From: Actinomycetes bacterium
Lineage (GTDB): Bacteria; Actinomycetota; Acidimicrobiia; Acidimicrobiales; Palsa-688
Reading direction: 5' to 3'
Assembly (NCBI GenBank): GCA_021798075.1
Contig: JAJZYO010000033.1
Coordinates: 1-11,714 of the forward strand
DNA: 11,714 nucleotides
Within the stretch, counting starts at the first letter, position 1, and the number at the start of each line of letters is the position of its first letter. The translations under genes and the position numbers were made by a program. Of the stretch, positions 6,731 to 11,714 are shown in pieces. The notes under the pieces were generated by a model. That model ran no database searches. It was not told where the DNA came from and saw only the letters and a list, made by a program, of their open reading frames with translations.

Positions 6731-6778
6731 GGGCTAGCTGCGGAGTGCTGCGGGGTTAGCCCGTGCCCTCGGGACGGG
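6731..6778 (+). terminator. Hairpin pair after dtd, possible terminator
   Basis: GGGCTAGCT (6731-6739) can pair with GGTTAGCCC (6754-6762) in RNA, giving 9 pairs including two G-U, with a 14-base loop. CCCGT (6760-6764) with ACGGG (6774-6778) makes a second stem sharing its edge with the first, so the two would compete. They lie 53 bases past the dtd stop. There is no T-tract, which is common for actinobacterial terminators but leaves the role unproven. Confidence 0.35.
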
Positions 6779-6825
6779 AGGTCCGGCGGCGCCCCGGGTC
6801 TTTCGTGGGGCCTCGGCCGCTCATC

Positions 6826-6854
6826 TTGACGCCGCCTCGCGGACAGGCTAGCTT
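6826..6854 (+). promoter_or_regulatory. Sigma-70-type promoter of the membrane-protein gene
   Basis: TTGACG (6826-6831) and TAGCTT (6849-6854) are separated by exactly 17 bases. This is the only place in the window where both hexamers of the housekeeping promoter consensus were found at the ideal spacing. The predicted start near 6861 gives a leader of about 86 bases before the ATG at 6947. Confidence 0.65.
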
Positions 6855-6946
6855 GCGTACATCCGCTTCGTCGGGCCCAATGATTTCGCTTGGGTTTAGA
6901 CGGTTTTCTTTTGCTGTAGCTGTACGTGCAAAAGGGGAGATGGGCC

Positions 6947-7477
6947 ATGTCTCAAGTTGTACCCGCGCGCCGTGGCGCTGGTTTCAGTAGGCACCAGAGG
7001 GTGCCGCAGCGACCCTGGTCTTTATTTGTCAATCCTCGCGCCCACCGTGGCGCTCTTGTCCCGACTCGGGTGAGCGGGTTGCGGGCGCCGTTGGCTGGGC
7101 TCCGCGCCAGCGGTGCGAGCCTCGGCCGTTCCTCACCGCCGGCGCGGGCCAGGGGCGCCGCCAGGGCCAGGCGGGCCGCCGGCCGCCGGCACCTCATCCT
7201 CGGCGCGTTGTTCGGGTTTCTGGTCGTCGCGGCCGCGCTCGCGGTAGTAGCGGGCTTTTCCGCCGCCTGGTGGGGGGTGGCAGCCGTCTCGCTGGTCGCG
7301 TGCGGTTACCTCGGGCTCTTGTCCTGGGCGCGGAAAACGGCTGCCGAACGGGAGTTCAAACTCGCCTTCCTGCCGGCGAGGGCCGGCGCCACCGGTCTGG
7401 AGGAGCTCTTCTCCCAACCCGGAGAGAGCCAAGCCGGCGGTCCTCGGCGCGAGCCGCTCCGAGCCAGCTCCGGTTAG
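6947..7477 (+). CDS. Unrecognised basic protein with two membrane segments
   Basis: The family of this 176-residue protein was not recognised. Residues 1-81 are very basic (many Arg) and low in acidic residues, probably cytoplasmic and unstructured. Two closely spaced hydrophobic helices follow, HLILGALFGFLVVAAALAVV (82-101) and about WWGVAAVSLVACGYLGLLSW (108-127), with only a short turn between, so both termini should face the cytoplasm. The tail (128-176) is mixed-charge with GLEELFSQPGE. The start is the ATG at 6947: GGGGAG (6934-6939) lies 7 bases upstream, the best ribosome site spacing among first genes here. An in-frame GTG at 6926 would place that site inside the coding region. It has its own promoter and leader and ends at the edge of the tandem-repeat array, convergent with the SCP2-like gene. 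A membrane anchor or small regulatory membrane protein is possible, but no function is assigned. Confidence 0.72.
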   Translation: MSQVVPARRGAGFSRHQRVPQRPWSLFVNPRAHRGALVPTRVSGLRAPLAGLRASGASLGRSSPPARARGAARARRAAGRRHLILGALFGFLVVAAALAVVAGFSAAWWGVAAVSLVACGYLGLLSWARKTAAEREFKLAFLPARAGATGLEELFSQPGESQAGGPRREPLRASSG

Positions 7478-7589
7478 CTACTGGGCCGGCGCTACTGGGC
7501 CGGAGCTACTGGGCCGGAGCTACTGGGCCGGAGCTACTGGGCCGGAGCTACTGGGCCGGAGCTACTGGGCCGGAGCTACTGGGCCGGAG
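7478..7589. repeat. Tandem array, eight copies of a 14-base unit
   Basis: The unit CTACTGGGCCGGAG starts at 7478, 7492, 7506, 7520, 7534, 7548, 7562 and 7576. Only the first copy differs (its last four bases are GGCG rather than GGAG). The array begins directly after the TAG stop of the membrane-protein gene. It overlaps the last 14 codons of the convergent SCP2-like gene. The unit length is not a multiple of three. On the + strand the array has no stop codon in any frame, while on the - strand every unit carries TAG, so all three frames are closed within three units. Near-perfect identity between copies suggests recent slippage expansion. Confidence 0.97.
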
Positions 7590-7973
7590 CTCGGGGGCGG
7601 AACGCCAAGCGTCGAGAGCCTGGCGGAACTCTTCGGTGGCGCTCCAACGGAGCAAGCCGAGAAGGAGTGCGTTGTCGCCGGCTGTCTTCAGGCGCCCCCG
7701 CATGTAGGCGACGCTCGGAGCGAGCTCGCCGGAGAGCACGAGGTTGGCATCCTCGGGCGAGAGCGTGAGCGTCAAGTCGGGGTCTCCCTCGCAACCGGTT
7801 ATTACCGGCCCCGGCTTGCCGCCGGACCACTGGCAGCACCACTGCCGGGTTGTCGCCTCGGGCTCCTCTGTCCCCGCCGTCTTGCCTCTTGGCTTCCTGC
7901 CCCGGCCAGGGGAGCGCTCGGTGCTGGCCACGACCAGGGTGACCAGGCCGCTCGGGGCGGCGCCTGCGCTCAA
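7548..7973 (-). CDS. SCP2-like (sterol-carrier-protein fold) domain protein
   Basis: The central part DLTLTLSPEDANLVLSGELA (66-85), followed by PSVAYMRGRLKTAGDNALLLGLLRW (86-110), is the recognisable second half of an SCP2 fold, a small domain that binds lipids or other hydrophobic ligands in actinobacterial stand-alone proteins. The first half (RQWCCQWSGGKPG, 43-55) is shorter than usual. At 141 residues it is near the lower limit for the family. The TTG start overlaps the mca stop (TTGA), with GAGAAGG 7 bases upstream, so translation is probably coupled to mca. An in-frame GTG at 7931 would give 127 residues. The C-terminal PSSSGPVAPAQ and the stop codon come from the 14-base repeat array, so the original end of the gene has probably been replaced. 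The ligand and any link to mycothiol are unknown. Confidence 0.72.
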   Translation of the reverse strand: MSAGAAPSGLVTLVVASTERSPGRGRKPRGKTAGTEEPEATTRQWCCQWSGGKPGPVITGCEGDPDLTLTLSPEDANLVLSGELAPSVAYMRGRLKTAGDNALLLGLLRWSATEEFRQALDAWRSAPELRPSSSGPVAPAQ

Positions 7974-8845
7974 AGCGCGGCCTTCTCGCGGATGGCGGCG
8001 AAGAGGTCGTCCTCGGGGAGCGCAGAGCCGCAGCGGTCAAATGCGAGGTGGTACTCGTCCACCTGGCCCAGCTCGGCTTCCACCTCGGGGGGCAGGCCGA
8101 ACCAAAACGACGACTTCGGGTCCACCTGCGTCTCATGGGCCCGCAGCGCCTCCTGGCGCACGTGCGCCCACGCGCCGACCTCCACCTCGGTCGTCACCTG
8201 CTCATGGGGGGCCTTGGCGATCATTTCGAGGCGCTCGTCGTCCCATGGCAGCTCTCGGCCGATCTCTTTCAACTTTTCGGCCCAGGCGAGCCAGCGCTTG
8301 GAAGAACGCAAGGTGTAATAGAGCTTGAGCGGCCGCCACGGCGGCCCGGCTGAAGGGAACACCTCGGCGTCGCCCGCCGCCAGGAACGCCGCCAGGCCCA
8401 CCTCGTGCACGCGCACGTGGTCGGGGTGGGGGTAGGTGGACTGGTGGGCCGGGTAGACGACCATGACGTGGGGCTTTGTGCGGCGGATGACTTCGACCAG
8501 CCGTTCGGTCACTTCTTCCAAGGGTGCCCTGGCGAAGCTGGCGGGGTCCTGGTTGGCCGGGGAGCCAGGCATGCCCGAGTCCCGGTAGCCGAGCATGACC
8601 ACCTCGTCGTAGCCGATCACCCGGGAAGCCCGCTCGAGCTCACGGGCACGGATCTCGGTCAGGTTGTCCGCCACGTCGGGCCTGTCCATGGCCGGGTTCA
8701 AGATGTCGCCCTCCTCCCCGCCGGTGCAGCAGACGAGGACGCAGCGGACGCCCTCGGAGTGGTACTTGGCGACGGTCGGTGCACCCTTGGAGGACTCGTC
8801 GTCGGGGTGTGCGTGGACGGAGAGCAGGCATAGCTGTTCGGTCAC
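7970..8845 (-). CDS. mca: Mycothiol S-conjugate amidase Mca
   Basis: Mca is a zinc amidase that splits mycothiol S-conjugates of electrophiles or drugs into GlcN-inositol and a mercapturic acid for export. The 291-residue protein is a PIG-L/LmbE-fold deacetylase. AHPDD (12-16) and HPDH (140-143) hold the zinc ligands and the general base. SSKGA after HPDDE (Lys20) is the Mca-type sequence; the related deacetylase MshB differs at this lysine. GGEEGDILNPAMDRPDV (42-58) and LRAHETQVDPKS in the C-terminal third also match Mca. The GTG at 8845 was chosen because the family N-terminus starts just there. The open frame extends further upstream only through repeat DNA. The start lacks a normal Shine-Dalgarno sequence, and TATGTT lies 8 bases before it. 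The SCP2-like gene follows with a 4-base overlap. Confidence 0.92.
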   Translation of the reverse strand: MTEQLCLLSVHAHPDDESSKGAPTVAKYHSEGVRCVLVCCTGGEEGDILNPAMDRPDVADNLTEIRARELERASRVIGYDEVVMLGYRDSGMPGSPANQDPASFARAPLEEVTERLVEVIRRTKPHVMVVYPAHQSTYPHPDHVRVHEVGLAAFLAAGDAEVFPSAGPPWRPLKLYYTLRSSKRWLAWAEKLKEIGRELPWDDERLEMIAKAPHEQVTTEVEVGAWAHVRQEALRAHETQVDPKSSFWFGLPPEVEAELGQVDEYHLAFDRCGSALPEDDLFAAIREKAAL

Positions 8846-8853
8846 AGCCCCCC

Positions 8854-8859
8854 AACATA
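8854..8859 (-). promoter_or_regulatory. Candidate -10 element of mca
   Basis: TATGTT on the - strand is followed by a run of six G, then CT, then the GTG start. It fits TANNNT and predicts a leaderless or 1-2 base leader transcript. The G-run touches the start codon too closely to be a normal ribosome site. Confidence 0.5.
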
Positions 8860-8890
8860 GGGCACGCCCTGGGGCGGCTGGCTCGCCGGC

Positions 8891-8992
8891 GCCCGCCCAC
8901 TGCTGCCGGCCCGCCCACTGCTGGTGTCCGGCTGTTTTCTCGCCCGCTGTCGCCGGCCCGCCCACTGCTGCTGTCCCGCCCGCTGTCGCCGG
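8891..8992. repeat. Composite short repeats between mca and the hydrolase gene
   Basis: Unit A, GCCCGCCCACTGCTG, occurs at 8891-8905, 8909-8923 and 8956-8970. Unit B, CGCCCGCTGTCGCCGG, occurs at 8941-8956 and 8977-8992, the first copy overlapping unit A by one base. They fill most of the 164-base spacer between the divergent mca and hydrolase starts and lie upstream of both candidate -10 elements. They could be slippage products or binding sites for a shared regulator; no internal dyad symmetry is evident. Confidence 0.8.
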
Positions 8993-8996
8993 CGCT

Positions 8997-9002
8997 TAGC
9001 AT
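8997..9002 (+). promoter_or_regulatory. Candidate -10 element of the hydrolase gene
   Basis: TAGCAT lies 7 bases before the ATG at 9010 and fits TANNNT, again predicting a start at the initiation codon. No good -35 is seen; that position falls in the repeat unit B. Confidence 0.45.
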
Positions 9003-9009
9003 TGCCGGG

Positions 9010-9717
9010 ATGGCAGAGGGGCTCTACTTCCGCCAGCTCCTGGCGGGACGCGATTTCGCGACCGACGACGGGTTGGCTACGACCATGCGCAACCAGGCCT
9101 ACGTGGTCGGTGACGCGAGCACGGGCGAGGTGCTCTTGGTCGACCCCGCCTACGACGTGGCCGGGTTGCTCGGTTGGGCGCGCGCCAAGGACTTGCGCGT
9201 TGCCGGTGTGGTCGCGACGCACTACCACGCCGACCACGTCGGAGGCGAGATCCTTGGCGAACGCATCGAAGGCCTGGCTGAGCTCCTGGAACTGGCTGAC
9301 GTTCCCGTCCATGTCCAAAAAGACGAGGTGGCCTGGGTGGCCGAGATGACCGGGGCGCCGGTGTCCTCCCTGGTGGCCCACAGCGACGAGGACCTCCTCC
9401 AGGTCGGCTCCGTGATGCTCCGGCTGCTCCACACCCCCGGGCACACGCCGGGCAGCCAGTGCGTAGTGGTGGGGGACAACTTGGTCACGGGGGACACGTT
9501 GTTCCTCGAGGGCTGCGGGCGCACCGACCTTCCCGGCGCCGACGCCGAGGAGATGTACACGAGCCTCCAGCGCTTGGCCAGCTTGCCCGGCGGCCTCACG
9601 GTCTGGCCGGGCCACTACTACTCCCCCGAGCCATCGGCCTCGATGGACGAGGTGAGGCGTACCAACCCCGTCTTGGAGCGCGTCGACCGGGCTCAGTGGC
9701 TCCGCCAGTTCAGCTGA
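9010..9717 (+). CDS. Metallo-beta-lactamase-fold hydrolase, glyoxalase II-like
   Basis: This 235-residue protein is a metallo-beta-lactamase-fold enzyme of the glyoxalase II/persulfide dioxygenase-like group. Metal ligands are visible in order: THYHADH (70-76), His145 in TPGHTPGS, Asp162 in VTGDTLF and His202 in PGHYYSPEP. The ending DEVRRTNPVL (213-222) is typical of short hydroxyacylglutathione-hydrolase-like proteins. Such enzymes usually act on thioesters or persulfides of a low-molecular-weight thiol. In an actinobacterium that would most naturally be mycothiol, and the divergent neighbour mca fits that idea, but the substrate is inference. The ATG at 9010 lacks a Shine-Dalgarno sequence and follows a TAGCAT hexamer. 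A stem-loop lies right after the stop codon. Confidence 0.88.
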   Translation: MAEGLYFRQLLAGRDFATDDGLATTMRNQAYVVGDASTGEVLLVDPAYDVAGLLGWARAKDLRVAGVVATHYHADHVGGEILGERIEGLAELLELADVPVHVQKDEVAWVAEMTGAPVSSLVAHSDEDLLQVGSVMLRLLHTPGHTPGSQCVVVGDNLVTGDTLFLEGCGRTDLPGADAEEMYTSLQRLASLPGGLTVWPGHYYSPEPSASMDEVRRTNPVLERVDRAQWLRQFS

Positions 9718-9719
9718 GC

Positions 9720-9747
9720 GCCGGTCTCCGGGCGGCTGGAGGTCGGC
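9720..9747 (+). terminator. Stem-loop after the hydrolase gene
   Basis: GCCGGTCTCC (9720-9729) pairs with GGAGGTCGGC (9738-9747) over all 10 positions in RNA, counting two G-U pairs, with an 8-base loop. It starts 2 bases after the TGA. No T-run follows, so it would be an actinobacterial-style terminator without a U-tail or an mRNA 3'-end stabiliser. Confidence 0.55.
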
Positions 9748-9848
9748 ACGTGCCCGTCGGGCCCGCCCAAAGAACGTGCCCGCCGTCCAGTGCATGCCCT
9801 CCTGCCGTTCTGGCCGCTCCCAGGGGCGCGGCACGCCCTCCTGCCGTT
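9748..9848. repeat. Two pairs of short direct repeats upstream of the ABC exporter
   Basis: ACGTGCCCG is at 9748-9756 and 9774-9782. GCAYGCCCTCCTGCCGTT is at 9792-9809 and 9831-9848 (17 of 18 bases identical, spaced 39 bases). The 217-base gap 9718-9934 otherwise shows no gene. The repeats could be regulator sites for the exporter or relics of duplication. Confidence 0.7.
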
Positions 9849-9934
9849 TCCTCGTCCGGGCCCGCCTTTCGGTTGAGACGAAGACCACCCACGCGGTTGT
9901 CGCCATAGTGCCTGGGTAGCGCGATGCTTTTGGC

Positions 9935-10801
9935 ATGGCGAGCGACCTTGTTATCGAGGCTCAGGGGTTGGGGAAGTCGTACGGGCGCACCGTCGCCCTC
10001 GACGGGCTCGACTTGTCCATGTCCAGGGGTGAGGTCCTCTCCCTGCTCGGCCCGAACGGAGCGGGCAAGACGACAACCGTCGAAATCTTGGAGGGCTATC
10101 GCCGGCGCGACTCCGGCCATGCGCTGGTGCTGGGAGAGGACCCCCAGCGCGCCGGAGCGTCGTGGAGAGCGAAGCGGGGCATCGTCCTCCAGAGCTGCGA
10201 GGACGTAGTCGAGCTCACGGTTTGGGAGTGCGTGCGCCATTTCGCCCACTTCTACCCTTCGCCGGCCGACCCCGGCGAGGTGATCGAGCGAGTAGGGCTC
10301 TCGGCCAAGGCGGGGTCGCGTATCAGGTCCCTCTCGGGAGGCCAGCGCCGGCGCCTCGACGTCGCTCTCGGTATCGTCGGCCAGCCCGAACTCGTTTTCC
10401 TGGACGAGCCGACCACCGGCTTCGACCCCGAGGCACGGCGGCAGTTTTGGGACGTCGTGCGCGAACTGGCGAAGGTCGGTACGAGCGTCCTGCTCACGAC
10501 CCACTATCTCGACGAAGCCGAGGCACTTGCCGACCGCGTGGTGGTGATAAACCACGGCCGGGTCGTGGCCACCGGGCCACCGGCCGAACTGGGCGACCGG
10601 CTCAACGCCCGAGCCAAGGTGTCCTGGAACGGCCCCGATGGCTGGCACAGCAAAGAAACCTACGAGCCCACGGCGCTCGTCCGAGAGCTGGAGCGAGCCT
10701 TCGGCGGGGAGGTGCCGGGCCTCACGGTCACGAGACCGACGCTCGAAGACGTGTACCTCGGGCTGATCGGTCACGAGGCCGACGCAAAGGAGGAGAAATG
10801 A
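9935..10801 (+). CDS. ABC exporter ATP-binding protein (DrrA-like)
   Basis: This 288-residue nucleotide-binding subunit powers an ABC-2-type exporter. All motifs are present: Walker A GPNGAGKTT (39-47), Q-loop Gln86, signature LSGGQRRR (133-140), Walker B LVFLDEPTTGFD (153-164) and switch His190 in TTHYLDEAEALADR. The C-terminal part (210-288), ending in TRPTLEDVYLGLIG, is the usual DrrA/CcmA-type extension. The ATG at 9935 lies close before the first beta strand; there is no clear ribosome site, and GATGCT 6 bases upstream is a poor -10. The partner permease starts inside the stop codon (ATGA), so both are one operon. The substrate is unknown; relatives move hydrophobic drugs, lipids or polyketides. 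Confidence 0.93.
   Translation: MASDLVIEAQGLGKSYGRTVALDGLDLSMSRGEVLSLLGPNGAGKTTTVEILEGYRRRDSGHALVLGEDPQRAGASWRAKRGIVLQSCEDVVELTVWECVRHFAHFYPSPADPGEVIERVGLSAKAGSRIRSLSGGQRRRLDVALGIVGQPELVFLDEPTTGFDPEARRQFWDVVRELAKVGTSVLLTTHYLDEAEALADRVVVINHGRVVATGPPAELGDRLNARAKVSWNGPDGWHSKETYEPTALVRELERAFGGEVPGLTVTRPTLEDVYLGLIGHEADAKEEK
10786..10795 (+). promoter_or_regulatory. Strong ribosome binding site for the permease gene
   Basis: AAAGGAGGAG lies 2 bases before the ATG at 10798, with its AGGAGG core at 10788-10793, 4 bases from the ATG. It is the best anti-SD match in the window and fixes the permease start inside the end of the ATP-binding gene. Confidence 0.85.
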
Positions 10802-11652
10802 CCGAAACCATGGCCGTGCCTTACGCTGCCGTGCCGCGGAGGGCTACTGGCGCCATGCGTGCCTTCGGCGCCGCATGCCTCGCCCGGGGCGAGGTCGAGG
10901 TGAAGCAGTTTTTCCGCAGCAAAGACGCCGTGGTCTTTACGCTTGCACTGCCAATGGTGCTGCTGGCCCTGCTCGCTTCCATATTCTCTCACAACATCCC
11001 AGGGACGGGCGTGCCCTACAGCCAGGTATATACGACCGGCCTTCTGGCTGGGGGCGTCGCCTCCACGAGCTTTTTGAACCTGGCTGTAGCGATCGCCGGC
11101 GAGCGAGAAAACGGCGGCCTGAAACGCTTGGCCGGGACGCCGATGCCGCGCACGGCCTATTTCGCGGGAAAGGCGATAGTCGTGGTGGTGACGTGCACGC
11201 TCGAGGTAGCGGTGCTCTTGGTGTTCGGCCACTTTGCCTACGGGGTGGCCTTCCCGGGTTCGCTCGGGCGTTGGTGGACCTTCATCTGGGTGACACTGCT
11301 CGGGGCGACCTCGATGTCCCTGCTCGGGATCGCTCTTTCCAGCTTGCCTCGCTCCTCTCGTTCCGCCGCCCCTGTCGCCAACCTGCCGCTGCTCGTGCTC
11401 GAGTTCATCTCGGGGGTGTTCGTGCCGTTCACGTCACTTTCGCCCGGCCTGTACGGTTTCGCCGGCGCTTTTCCGTTGCGTTGGATGGCCGAGGGGTACC
11501 GAGCGGCGCTGTTGCCGTCGTATTTCCAACGTGTGGAGCCCGGGCACCATTGGGACCAGACAGCCATGGCGCTCGTGATGGCGGCTTGGTTGGTCGTGGG
11601 CCTGGTCTTGTCCGCCCGGACCTTCAGGTGGACGGGGAGAGGCGAGCGTTGA
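10798..11652 (+). CDS. ABC-2 type exporter permease (DrrB-like)
   Basis: This 284-residue membrane subunit pairs with the ATP-binding protein encoded just upstream. After a soluble N-terminal helix ending in the motif VEVKQFFRSKDAVVFTLALP (33-52), about six membrane segments follow (near 44-63, 78-100, 122-148, 160-182, 193-213 and 254-272). GERENGGLKRLAGTPMPRTA (101-120) is the cytoplasmic coupling-helix region typical of the ABC-2 family, and FISGVFVPFTSLS (203-215) precedes the extracellular loop found in DrrB-like permeases. Start and ribosome site overlap the previous gene (ATGA), so equal expression is expected. Homo-dimers of such half-permeases with two ATP-binding subunits form the exporter. 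Confidence 0.92.
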   Translation: MTETMAVPYAAVPRRATGAMRAFGAACLARGEVEVKQFFRSKDAVVFTLALPMVLLALLASIFSHNIPGTGVPYSQVYTTGLLAGGVASTSFLNLAVAIAGERENGGLKRLAGTPMPRTAYFAGKAIVVVVTCTLEVAVLLVFGHFAYGVAFPGSLGRWWTFIWVTLLGATSMSLLGIALSSLPRSSRSAAPVANLPLLVLEFISGVFVPFTSLSPGLYGFAGAFPLRWMAEGYRAALLPSYFQRVEPGHHWDQTAMALVMAAWLVVGLVLSARTFRWTGRGER

Positions 11653-11675
11653 GCGAGGCCCAACGTTGAGCGAGG
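11647..11675. repeat. 12-base direct repeat at the permease stop
   Basis: CGTTGAGCGAGG occurs at 11647-11658, across the permease TGA, and again at 11664-11675, five bases later. Each copy carries a TTGA. Confidence 0.8.
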
Positions 11676-11714
11676 GCTCGCGCGCTCACCAGCGGGCGGG
11701 CGAGCAGGCGTGGC
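11666..11714 (+). CDS. Possible start of a downstream gene (partial)
   Basis: From the TTG at 11666 the frame is open to the end of the window and would read LSEGSRAHQRAGEQAW (Met first if TTG initiates). The other TTG, at 11649, meets a stop after six codons. Exporter pairs of this type are often followed by a sensor histidine kinase, but 16 residues are not enough to tell. There is no ribosome site apart from GTTGAG-like sequence, so this is tentative. Confidence 0.25.
   Translation, partial: MSEGSRAHQRAGEQAW

Larger units (their letters stand above)
6678..6946 (+). other. Intergenic region: hairpins, GCTAGC palindromes, promoter and 5' leader
   Basis: No convincing coding frame is seen in these 269 bases. 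GGCTAGC(C/T) occurs three times (6722-6729, 6732-6739, 6846-6853), the last overlapping the -10 element of the downstream promoter. A 9-pair RNA stem and a smaller stem lie at 6731-6778. From about 6861 the DNA becomes unusually AT-rich for this window and forms a leader of about 86 bases with a good ribosome site. Confidence 0.6.

Noticed and set aside
7478..7589. CRISPR array
   Set aside because: The copies are head to tail with no spacers, the unit is only 14 bases, and no cas genes are present.
7270..7707. + strand frame through the 14-base array with periodic LLGRSYWAGATGPE peptide
   Set aside because: The periodic peptide is a translation of the repeat, which has no + strand stop codon. 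The upstream part is another frame of the membrane-protein gene, and no start or ribosome site supports it.
7970..8845. MshB (mycothiol biosynthesis deacetylase) instead of Mca
   Set aside because: The HPDDESSKGA sequence with Lys20, NPAMDRPDV and the LRAHETQVDP region fit Mca better. The distinction is from remembered family sequences, so a tree would be decisive.
8846..8965. N-terminal extension of Mca rich in QQWAG
   Set aside because: It is read through intergenic repeats, is absent from the family, and a GTG at 8845 gives the normal N-terminus.
9873..9909. Promoter TTGAGA ... CATAGT for the ABC exporter
   Set aside because: The spacing of 25 bases is too long, and no other TANNNT stands at a sensible place; the exporter promoter was left unassigned.

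Overview
The window is a stretch of high-GC (roughly 70 percent or more), densely packed bacterial chromosome. It is most likely from an actinobacterium: there is a mycothiol S-conjugate amidase (mycothiol is an actinobacterial thiol), an ImuA'/ImuB mutagenesis pair of the mycobacterial type with a LexA-box-like sequence in front of it, and many GTG/TTG starts. The gene content would fit Acidimicrobiia, but that placement is inference. No rRNA, tRNA, insertion sequence or CRISPR array was seen.

Layout, left to right. (1) At 1-72 there may be the 3' tail of an unidentified + strand gene, facing a - strand pair for cell-wall amino-sugar recycling: murQ (1073-2047) followed 8 bases later by a BadF/BcrA-type sugar kinase (150-1064). 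(2) Divergent from murQ, across 81 bases holding a LexA-like box, lies imuA'-imuB (2129-4576), followed after a few bases by a fumarylacetoacetate hydrolase family gene (about 4587-5426). No dnaE2 polymerase gene is in the window. (3) A PAP2-type membrane phosphatase (5342-6199, -) overlaps the hydrolase tail to tail by 85 bases and is divergent from dtd (6240-6677), the D-aminoacyl-tRNA deacylase. (4) A gap of about 270 bases with hairpins, palindromes and a good promoter leads to an unrecognised two-segment membrane protein (6947-7477). (5) An array of eight 14-base tandem repeats (7478-7589) separates it from a convergent - strand pair, mca followed by an SCP2-like gene with overlapping stop and start. 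(6) Divergent from mca, across a repeat-rich spacer, is a glyoxalase-II-like metallo-beta-lactamase-fold hydrolase (9010-9717), then a 217-base gap with direct repeats. (7) The right end carries a DrrA/DrrB-like ABC exporter pair (9935-11652) with an ATGA overlap and perhaps the first codons of another gene.

Themes: peptidoglycan sugar salvage, SOS mutagenic DNA repair (accessory subunits only), tRNA proofreading, thiol-based detoxification (Mca and, by inference, the neighbouring hydrolase) and efflux. Most look like ordinary housekeeping or stress genes.

The strongest non-gene signals are a recurrent TANNNT hexamer 6-9 bases before the start codon of six transcription-unit-first genes that lack a Shine-Dalgarno sequence (probable leaderless mRNAs), the LexA-like box before imuA', and the 14-base repeat array that supplies the stop codon of the SCP2-like gene.
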